Below are positions 1-4,589 of a stretch of 5,171 nt of DNA, piece after piece. This DNA is from an uncultured Bacillota bacterium (lineage in GTDB: Bacteria > Bacillota_I > Bacilli_A > Erysipelotrichales > Erysipelotrichaceae). Each line of letters opens with the position of its first letter. Position 1 is the first letter of the stretch. The notes under the pieces are model-generated. The model searched no databases. It was not told the origin of the DNA and was given only the letters and a program-made list of their open reading frames with translations. The translations under genes were made by a program, and so were the position numbers. Where the stretch lies: positions 1-5,171 of the forward strand of contig CAMOMM010000087.1 in the NCBI GenBank assembly GCA_946619805.1, read 5' to 3'.

Positions 1-206
1 AAGGCACTTTCCACTTCCTGACCGTTCTGGTAAATGGTGATGCTGTATGTGACATTACTGTCATCTGACGGTTCCCATTCCGCCCAGCACTTGTTCCACC
101 AAGCGGCTTTCGGCGGGCTGGTTTTTCCTTCCGCCCTGATGCTGACAGGGCTTACGCACATCAGCATGATGAATACGCAAAATAACAAAGACATTACTCT
201 TTTCAT
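1..206 (-). CDS. Secreted protein with signal peptide and fibronectin-III-like start (partial, C-terminus beyond window)
   Basis: The open frame starts at ATG 206-204 and stays open for 68 codons to the left edge, so most of the protein lies outside. Residues 1-3 are basic (MKR), residues about 4-20 are a hydrophobic core (SLLFCVFIMLMCV), and SIRA|EG near residues 22-26 is a plausible signal peptidase I site. No good lipobox precedes either Cys. The mature part (PPKAAWWNKCWAEWEP, then TYSITIYQNGQEVESA) has the Trp, Trp-x-Pro and Tyr-x-hydrophobic-x-hydrophobic-Tyr-x-x-Gly spacing of the first strands of a fibronectin type III or Ig-like fold, as in surface proteins of gut Bacillota. A G-rich ribosome binding site (six G at 219-214) lies 7 bases before the ATG, and a perfect -10 box lies upstream. 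The gene follows the terminator of the hydrolase unit, so it is a separate transcript. The secreted start is well supported; the domain call is inference from a short stretch, and the function is unknown. Confidence 0.72.
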   Translation of the reverse strand, partial: MKRVMSLLFCVFIMLMCVSPVSIRAEGKTSPPKAAWWNKCWAEWEPSDDSNVTYSITIYQNGQEVESA

Positions 207-212
207 TTTTAT

Positions 213-219
213 TCCCCCC
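213..219 (-). promoter_or_regulatory. Ribosome binding site of the secreted-protein gene
   Basis: Minus-strand TGGGGGGAAT precedes the ATG at 206 with about 7 bases between the G run and the start. It is a G-run variant of the AGGAGG consensus, and it selects this ATG over the in-frame Met at residue 5. Confidence 0.55.
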
Positions 220-246
220 ATTAATTGTTGTATATCTGTTTATTTC

Positions 247-275
247 ATTATACACAATATTACCGGTTTAATGAA
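247..275 (-). promoter_or_regulatory. Sigma-A-type promoter of the secreted-protein gene
   Basis: On the minus strand a perfect TATAAT lies at 252-247. A weak -35 match, TTCATT (three of six to TTGACA), lies at 275-270 with a 17-base spacer. Transcription would start near 240, giving a leader of about 35 bases before the ATG at 206. The site lies just downstream of the terminator at 297-320, which fits a new transcription unit. The spacer holds a short palindrome, ACCGGT, at 262-267. Confidence 0.6.
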
Positions 276-294
276 TGAAATGCCCGCAATATCA

Positions 295-319
295 GAGAAA
301 AAGCTCCTTTGGGAGCTTT
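295..319 (-). terminator. Rho-independent terminator ending the TVP38-hydrolase-esterase unit
   Basis: On the minus strand AAAGCTCC (319-312) pairs perfectly with GGAGCTTT (307-300) around a CAAA loop (311-308), and the T-rich tail TTTTTCTC overlaps and follows the second arm. The first arm starts at the second base of the TAA stop codon (320-318) of the esterase gene, so stop codon and terminator stem overlap. Confidence 0.85.
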
Positions 320-1238
320 ACCTGTTTTCTACGTGCAGATTCTGTTTCAGGAAACTTATGACCCTCTTCTTGACTGCCTCATTCCAGAAGAAACTGTGGC
401 CGTGATCAGCGTTGTTTACCATTACCAGATAAGCTTCAGCATTTCTGCCCTTAAGAGCTTTGTAAAGGTCAACACTGTGTGACAGCGGTACCAGACGGTC
501 CTTGTTGCCGTGAACGATCAGTACCGGTTCCAGTGTATCGCGCAGATTGATATAAGTGAAAGCACTGGAGCGCTCATATTCTTCCGGATTTTCATCAGCC
601 GGCTTTTCAAAGAGCCGGGTACTGATATACCGGTTATCCTCAAGCGACATTCCGGTCTCACGGGAACTGAGATCCCTGATGTCAGTGACCCCATAGAAGT
701 CCAGTAAGCCTCTCAGGGCAGGCAATTCCTCTGTCTCGTCCTGATTGTCAAGTACCGGCTTATTCCACGTCAGAAAGCCCAGAACAGCCGTGTGGCCGCC
801 GCTGGAATCACCGGCGAGATAAACATTGTTCATGTCAATCGGATATTCCCGGGCATGCCGCTTAATGTAGCGGGCTGCCGTCTTGAGATCCAGGATCTGA
901 GCAGGGAACTTGGCCGTGAAGGCATCACGGTATTCGATTATGGCTACCGCAAAACCTGACCTGACGATTGAATAGTAATCGCCAAAATTGCCCATCAGAT
1001 TCTGCTCCATCCAGGCACTGCCCTTGACATGCATGATCAAAGGATATCTTAAGGCATCGGCATTTTCCGGAAACAGAAAGCGGATGTGCAGACTTTTACC
1101 GTTCTTTTTCCGGTAAGTAACCGCATCGGGACAGTTGACTCTGAGGTAGTCATAATCCCCTTCAATCACTTCCATTCCCTCAGCCCTGTCAGTCCATTTA
1201 GGGAATTCCGCATAACTGTATTTGAAATTGAAAGCCAT
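318..1238 (-). CDS. Alpha/beta hydrolase, BD-FAE / acetyl-esterase-lipase type
   Basis: This 306-residue protein has no signal peptide or membrane segment, so it is probably a cytoplasmic serine esterase acting on small acyl or acetyl esters. The nucleophile elbow is GDSSG (residues 143-147, Ser145), within a stretch (DMNNVYLAGDSSGGHTA) typical of the carboxylesterase family around Aes and BD-FAE. The likely acid is Asp247 in HGNKDRLVP and the likely base is His279 in ADHGHSFF, so the triad looks complete. The oxyanion loop reads HVKGSAW (70-76) instead of the usual HGGGW; this is a known kind of variation in BD-FAE-like proteins. The IEYRDA segment (101-106) and the following AARYIKRHA helix also match that family. 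The start is well set by AAAGGAG (1252-1246), 7 bases before the ATG. It is the last gene of the unit, 12 bases after the hydrolase stop, and its stop overlaps the terminator. The substrate cannot be told. Confidence 0.9.
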   Translation of the reverse strand: MAFNFKYSYAEFPKWTDRAEGMEVIEGDYDYLRVNCPDAVTYRKKNGKSLHIRFLFPENADALRYPLIMHVKGSAWMEQNLMGNFGDYYSIVRSGFAVAIIEYRDAFTAKFPAQILDLKTAARYIKRHAREYPIDMNNVYLAGDSSGGHTAVLGFLTWNKPVLDNQDETEELPALRGLLDFYGVTDIRDLSSRETGMSLEDNRYISTRLFEKPADENPEEYERSSAFTYINLRDTLEPVLIVHGNKDRLVPLSHSVDLYKALKGRNAEAYLVMVNNADHGHSFFWNEAVKKRVISFLKQNLHVENR

Positions 1239-1245
1239 GGTCTTT

Positions 1246-1252
1246 CTCCTTT
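1246..1252 (-). promoter_or_regulatory. Ribosome binding site of the BD-FAE-type esterase, overlapping the preceding stop
   Basis: Minus-strand AAAGGAG shares its first bases with the TAA stop (1253-1251) of the upstream hydrolase and stands 7 bases before the ATG at 1238. A ribosome finishing the upstream gene is thus placed over this site, which suggests translational coupling. Confidence 0.75.
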
Positions 1253-2057
1253 AGTTTTTGTTCTTAAGAATGAATTCGGTGGTCTTGCCGGTCAGAATGT
1301 CACTCTGATACATCTTGTCATCCCATAAGCCGAATCCATGGTTGGCATCCCAGATCATCACCAGCTCCTTTGCCTTTTCAGTGGTCAGGGAGTTATATAC
1401 ATTGATGGAAAACTGCGGAAGTACCGTGTCATCCCTATCACCATGGCATAACAGCACATTGCCCTGATATTCATTAAGGTATTTCACGACATCATAGTTA
1501 ACCAGTCCATCATAGAATTTCTTTGACAGATGGATGTAGGTGTCATCAAACAGGTTATGATATACGGCATAGCCGTTTTTCTGTGCTTCGTCATATAATG
1601 GATGGCCGCTGTCATCAGTTCCGAACTTCTTCATTTCCTCAACAGGATGGGTAGCTGCCGTCCACAGTACGACAGTATCAGCCACAGGCTTTCTTAAGGC
1701 CGCATAGGCTGAAACAACTCTTCCGCCCATACTGTATCCGACAAGGACCAATCTTCGGTGAGAAGGCTTTAAAACAGCTCTGATGCAGGCTTCCACATCA
1801 TCCATGCTGCTGTCCATGCAATAAAGATCAAAAGGTTCACTGCTTTCCCCGCAGCCGCACTGATCCATCATTATCGAATCGAATCCATGCTTGGCCAATT
1901 GTCCTGCTACGGTAAGAAAACGTCCCCCTTCAGTTCTTTCAGCCTTGAAGCCGTGAACAAAGACAGCCAGTCCATCAGCTTCCCCATCCGCCTGTACAAA
2001 GGTAACTGGTATCATGGTGTTGCGGTATGATCTTACGGTTTTACAGATTGGTTCCAT
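1251..2057 (-). CDS. Alpha/beta hydrolase, serine-aminopeptidase (Hydrolase_4) / feruloyl-esterase-like
   Basis: With the start at 2057 the product has 268 residues and no signal peptide. It looks like a complete serine hydrolase: VHGF (34-37) forms the oxyanion region, D-x-x-G-x-GES (65-72) is the conserved loop after strand 4, GYSMG (107-111) carries nucleophile Ser109, HGDRDDTV (205-212) supplies Asp209, and DANHGF (237-242) supplies His240. Residues about 138-195, between strand 6 and the acid, would form a cap. The pattern is that of cytosolic cinnamoyl/feruloyl esterases and related lysophospholipase-like hydrolases; the substrate is not determined. An ATG at 2084 (277 residues) overlaps the upstream gene and has a poor ribosome binding site. 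ATG 2057 has GGAG 6 bases upstream and lies one base after the TAA of the TVP38 gene, so I prefer it. The gene is the middle member of a three-gene unit and is probably translationally coupled on both sides. Confidence 0.88.
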   Translation of the reverse strand: MEPICKTVRSYRNTMIPVTFVQADGEADGLAVFVHGFKAERTEGGRFLTVAGQLAKHGFDSIMMDQCGCGESSEPFDLYCMDSSMDDVEACIRAVLKPSHRRLVLVGYSMGGRVVSAYAALRKPVADTVVLWTAATHPVEEMKKFGTDDSGHPLYDEAQKNGYAVYHNLFDDTYIHLSKKFYDGLVNYDVVKYLNEYQGNVLLCHGDRDDTVLPQFSINVYNSLTTEKAKELVMIWDANHGFGLWDDKMYQSDILTGKTTEFILKNKN

Positions 2058-2058
2058 A

Positions 2059-2751
2059 TTATTCTCCATTTCTCTTTTTGACATAATAGTTATATCCCAG
2101 CATTCCGGCCGTACTTATTAAGGCAGTTACGGCGAAAATGACAGCTGTTTTTCTGACATTGCCTTCCTGCAGAGCAGCACCCCGGAAGGTCGAAGACATT
2201 ACCGAAGGAATGCGGGCAAAAAAAGTCAGTCCGATCCAGGTTTTGAATTCCATCGGGGTAAGCCCCATGAAATAGCTGAGCAAATCCTTAGGGGTACCCG
2301 GGATCATGAAGACAAAGAAAGCCAGGGTATTCAGCTTACGGGGATTTCTAAGAAAGTGCAGTTTTTCTATCTGTTCTTTCCTGAAGAAGACCTCAACCAT
2401 ATCCTGCCCGAAATACCTGACAGTCAAAAAGATGAACATGCATCCGATCGTGATGCCGATAAGACACAGCAATGTCCCTCCCCATAAGCCGAAAGCATAC
2501 CCGCCGGCAACTTCAAACGGCTCACCCGGTATTACGGCAATGATGACCTGTAAGGCTGTGATCACGATGTAGATCAGTCGTCCCCAGATGCCGAATCCGT
2601 CGATCCACTCGGCAAATTTCTTTGGATCACTGACATATTTCAGTAACGGTTTTCCAATAACAGAGCCCAATACCACCAGCAAAACGGCGAAAATAATTAT
2701 TCCGCCTATGTAAATTGCCTTTTTCTGTCTGTTGGTCAGAGTGCGTTTCAT
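2059..2751 (-). CDS. TVP38/TMEM64 family membrane protein (VTT domain, DedA superfamily)
   Basis: This 230-residue integral membrane protein has an N-terminal helix (about 12-32), a re-entrant/transmembrane core and a C-terminal helix (about 201-222) with a basic tail (KKRNGE). The VTT (SNARE-associated Golgi) hallmarks are clear: IPGEPFEVAGGYAFG (74-88) followed by a glycine-spaced helix to about 110, then the second motif IPGTPKDLLSYFMGLTPM (150-167), and RIPSVMSSTFRGAAL (180-194). Relatives include eukaryotic TMEM41B/VMP1 lipid scramblases and bacterial DedA proteins linked to undecaprenyl-phosphate recycling; the exact role of the TVP38 branch in bacteria is not settled. Length is normal for the family. 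The start is ATG 2751; an in-frame stop lies upstream and no Met follows for many residues. Its ribosome binding site is weak, since AGAAGAG abuts the ATG. It is the first gene of the unit, and its TAA lies one base before the hydrolase ATG. Confidence 0.92.
   Translation of the reverse strand: MKRTLTNRQKKAIYIGGIIIFAVLLVVLGSVIGKPLLKYVSDPKKFAEWIDGFGIWGRLIYIVITALQVIIAVIPGEPFEVAGGYAFGLWGGTLLCLIGITIGCMFIFLTVRYFGQDMVEVFFRKEQIEKLHFLRNPRKLNTLAFFVFMIPGTPKDLLSYFMGLTPMEFKTWIGLTFFARIPSVMSSTFRGAALQEGNVRKTAVIFAVTALISTAGMLGYNYYVKKRNGE
2064..2067 (-). promoter_or_regulatory. Ribosome binding site deciding the hydrolase start
   Basis: Minus-strand GGAG at 2067-2064 lies within the last sense codons (Gly-Glu) of the TVP38 gene, followed by AATAAT and then ATG at 2057. 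The 6-base spacing is ideal for 2057. The upstream ATG at 2084 has only a weak GGGA, and the ATG at 2069 includes the first G of this very site. Confidence 0.65.
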
Positions 2752-2769
2752 CTCTTCTATTATCTCATA

Positions 2770-2800
2770 ATCTTAAGGCTATTTTCCTAAAAAATGCCAA
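2770..2800 (-). promoter_or_regulatory. Candidate promoter of the TVP38-hydrolase-esterase unit (weak)
   Basis: Minus-strand TTGGCA (2800-2795, five of six to TTGACA) is followed after a long 19-base spacer by TAAGAT (2775-2770, four of six to TATAAT). A run of six T follows the -35 box. The 74-base gap before the gene leaves little room for any other site, but the spacing is not optimal, and read-through from the YwaF-family gene is an alternative. Confidence 0.3.
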
Positions 2801-2802
2801 AG

Positions 2803-2823
2803 AAAAAGGTGGATTCTCCTTTT
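2803..2823 (-). terminator. Possible weak terminator after the YwaF-family gene
   Basis: On the minus strand AAAAGG (2823-2818) can pair with CCTTTT (2809-2804) around an 8-base loop, followed by TCTTT. It begins 3 bases after the TGA stop. The stem has only two G-C pairs, so it may be leaky or not functional; the call rests mainly on its place and on the trailing T-rich stretch. Confidence 0.35.
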
Positions 2824-2826
2824 GAC

Positions 2827-3543
2827 TCACAATATCCGGAACAATAACCGGGCATAAACCGTAAAGACCACCGGTATCGGCAGCATGTAGAACAGTCTGA
2901 CCGGGAATCTGTCATAGAGAGCCTGCATGACAACGTTGTCAGGATACATGGTAAAGACATAATTTGACTTGGGATTCAGTCCGGTTTTCACCATGATGAT
3001 GTTGATGATATGGGCAATGATGGCCAATAGTGCGGTGTATATCCCCGCCCATATGCAGTCCTTTAAGGCCGGAACATAAAGGTTCAGGGTATAGAAGCTT
3101 AAGCATGTCACTATTAACAGACCGTGATACCCATAGAAACCATAAGCCTGCCGGGAGAACACCAGCTGATCGCGGTTATAGCCGTCAGGCATCAGAAATG
3201 CCAGGATGGCCCCCAGAGTTCCAATGGAAACACAGTATGCCATTATCGAGACACTGTGAGTCATGGCTGCGACGATGCATAACAGGGTTGCCTGATTGCA
3301 CAGATAACACGGCAGTTCATTGAAGTAGTTGTAGTCAGCGCGGATCTTCCTGAGTGAAAACTTGTAAATGCGCAGGATAACCAGTTCAATGATGCTCACT
3401 GTCAGAACCAAACGGTATCTTGCCTGCAGACCAAGCTGTCTTCCAGTCAGAGTAACCAGTATCAGCACACATACGGTTAATGCCACATAAAACCACCACC
3501 ATCTGTTGAATACCCTGATCCTGGCTTCTTTCCTAAGTTTCAT
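2827..3543 (-). CDS. YwaF-family (TIGR02206, TMEM164-like) integral membrane protein
   Basis: This 238-residue, highly hydrophobic protein has about six to seven membrane helices (roughly 17-34, 46-60, 84-98, 104-119, 137-157, 163-185 and 216-236). Family marks are the conserved LPCYLCNQ (77-84; usually LP-x-H-x-C), a loop with PDGYN after the fourth helix, the His in FYGYHGLLI (His140 in the fifth helix), and NYVFTMYPDN (194-203; usually NY-x-F-x-x-x-P). The His normally found in the first motif is a Tyr here. Length is normal for the family. The biochemical role of bacterial YwaF proteins is not established; human TMEM164 has been linked to acyl transfer in ether-lipid metabolism, which is only a distant hint. 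Only one usable start exists, ATG 3543, since an in-frame stop lies near 3571-3573. Its AAGG-containing ribosome binding site is about 15 bases away, which is unusually far. It stands alone between two terminator-like elements. Confidence 0.82.
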   Translation of the reverse strand: MKLRKEARIRVFNRWWWFYVALTVCVLILVTLTGRQLGLQARYRLVLTVSIIELVILRIYKFSLRKIRADYNYFNELPCYLCNQATLLCIVAAMTHSVSIMAYCVSIGTLGAILAFLMPDGYNRDQLVFSRQAYGFYGYHGLLIVTCLSFYTLNLYVPALKDCIWAGIYTALLAIIAHIINIIMVKTGLNPKSNYVFTMYPDNVVMQALYDRFPVRLFYMLPIPVVFTVYARLLFRIL

Positions 3544-3550
3544 AATTATG

Positions 3551-3607
3551 ACAGCTTTCCTTCCCCGATTTTATTTTCGCATTTTTCCCCTTCCTTTTCA
3601 AAGCTGT
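3551..3607. repeat. Inverted repeat enclosing a polypyrimidine mirror repeat in the YwaF-family leader
   Basis: ACAGCTTT (3551-3558) and AAAGCTGT (3600-3607) are perfect 8-base inverted copies 41 bases apart. Inside them TTTCCTTCCCC (3556-3566) and CCCCTTCCTTT (3587-3597) form a perfect 11-base mirror repeat on the plus strand around a 20-base T-rich centre. From 3555 to 3599 all but five bases are pyrimidines. The minus strand, which is the mRNA sense of the YwaF-family gene, is correspondingly purine-rich and carries two AAGG-like stretches. The structure is directly visible; a role is inference. Confidence 0.6.
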
Positions 3608-3622
3608 ATTTCAGGGCATATT

Positions 3623-3649
3623 AAAAGCATCTGTCTGACAGATGCTTTT
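3623..3649 (-). terminator. Strong Rho-independent terminator ending the malFG operon
   Basis: On the minus strand AAAAGCATCTG (3649-3639) pairs perfectly over 11 bases with CAGATGCTTTT (3633-3623) around a 5-base loop, starting 7 bases after the TAA stop of malG (3659-3657). The descending arm ends in four T followed by AAT. Because the arms are A- and T-tipped, the element could also act on the opposite strand, though no plus-strand gene approaches it. Confidence 0.88.
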
Positions 3650-3656
3650 GAATTGT

Positions 3657-4589
3657 TTAGCCCTTGACAGCGCCGGCTGTAACACCTTCTACATAGTACT
3701 GCTGCAGGAACATGAACAGTGTAACGATAGGAACCGCAACAATGACACATCCGGCGGCGAACTGTGTAAACAGGTTGGTGTCCGGGTGAGTACCGAACAG
3801 TAATGAATACAGTCCGACTGATACCGTCCAGTAAGCTGCGTTATCAGCACCGATGATTACCTTGGCAAAGATGAAGTCCATCCACGGTCCGGTAAAGCTC
3901 ATCAAGGCCTGATAGATGATGATCGGCTTGGCTAACGGCAGTATTATCTTCATGAAGATCTTGAAGTTGGTACAGCCATCCAGCTTGGCAGATTCAACCA
4001 GCGCATTCGGAATGACATCGAAGAAGCCCTTGGCTACCTGGAAGCCCAGACCGGCACCGGCACTGTAGGCCAGTACCAGACCGATCACGGAATAGCCCGG
4101 ATGATTAGGGTTACCGGTCAGACCGATCGACTTCAGAAGGAAGTAGATGGCGATCATTGACATGAAGCCCGGGAACAGACCGATGATCATTGAAATGTTC
4201 ATGAACGGCTTACGCATCTTGAATTTCAGCTTGGACATGCAGTAGGCTACCGAGAGTACCAGGAATGTTGAAATGACGCAGTCGATGATGGCAATAATCA
4301 GAGTATTGAGCATCCATCTAGGGAAAGCCTTAGGCACACCGTAGTAGGTAGCCGTAAACAGATCCTGGAAGTTCTTCAGACCGTAGGCCTTTGGGAAGAA
4401 GTTGCTGGTAACGGTACCGATGAAGGTTCCGTCAGGCTGATATTCACATCTGAAGGCGGACAGTACGATCCAGATCAGCGGAACCAGCCAGATTATACCT
4501 AACACGATCAGCAGAACATAGGTGATACCCAGAGAGGTTTTCCGAGCTCTGGACCGGCTTCTAGTTTTTTTAACAACCATTTCACTCAT
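3657..4589 (-). CDS. malG: Maltodextrin/sugar ABC transporter permease, MalG-like
   Basis: This 310-residue inner subunit of a carbohydrate-uptake ABC importer (CUT1 class) pairs with the MalF-like product encoded just upstream to form the membrane channel. The basic N-terminus (KKTRSRSRARK) is followed by the first helix (about 20-45). Further helices lie near 95-118, 129-152, 166-186, 219-240 and 276-298. The cytoplasmic EAA loop that docks on the ATPase reads ESAKLDG (199-205) followed by IILP (215-218). The C-terminus QQYYVEGVTAGAVKG is the classic MalG ending. Length is somewhat above the usual 280-300. The start ATG 4589 overlaps the malF stop as ATGA, and AGGAGG (4605-4600) lies 10 bases upstream inside malF, indicating coupled translation and equal subunit dosage. 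A terminator follows at once, so it is the last gene of its operon. Maltodextrin is the likely substrate from the C-terminus and the partner; other alpha-glucosides are possible. Confidence 0.93.
   Translation of the reverse strand: MSEMVVKKTRSRSRARKTSLGITYVLLIVLGIIWLVPLIWIVLSAFRCEYQPDGTFIGTVTSNFFPKAYGLKNFQDLFTATYYGVPKAFPRWMLNTLIIAIIDCVISTFLVLSVAYCMSKLKFKMRKPFMNISMIIGLFPGFMSMIAIYFLLKSIGLTGNPNHPGYSVIGLVLAYSAGAGLGFQVAKGFFDVIPNALVESAKLDGCTNFKIFMKIILPLAKPIIIYQALMSFTGPWMDFIFAKVIIGADNAAYWTVSVGLYSLLFGTHPDTNLFTQFAAGCVIVAVPIVTLFMFLQQYYVEGVTAGAVKG

Noticed and set aside
61..255. Minus-strand 64-codon frame starting upstream of the secreted-protein ATG
   Set aside because: It overlaps the signal-peptide frame out of register, its ATG lies in the promoter -10 region, and the product is not protein-like, whereas the other frame gives a clean signal peptide.
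260..270. ACCGGT palindrome in the promoter spacer as an operator
   Set aside because: A 6-base palindrome without symmetric flanks is too short to support a regulator site.
34..405. Plus-strand open frame of 123 codons
   Set aside because: It runs antisense across the secreted-protein start, its promoter and the esterase terminator, lacks a ribosome binding site, and its translation shows no recognisable fold; it is a shadow frame.
510..1328. Plus-strand open frames opposite the two hydrolases
   Set aside because: They lie antisense to well-supported hydrolases with catalytic motifs; no ribosome binding sites or family resemblance.
2306..2572. Plus-strand 88-codon frame opposite the TVP38 gene
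   Set aside because: It is antisense to the conserved VTT motifs, and its length follows from the codon bias of the real gene.
3030..3323. Plus-strand 97-codon frame opposite the YwaF-family gene
   Set aside because: It is antisense to the membrane protein, has no start signals, and its composition is that of a shadow frame.
3544..3600. Promoter for the YwaF-family gene (TTGAAA near 3597 with A/T-rich boxes near 3570, or CATAAT next to the ATG)
   Set aside because: Spacings are outside 16-19 bases or the -10 box is too weak or would leave no leader; a promoter is expected but I cannot place it.
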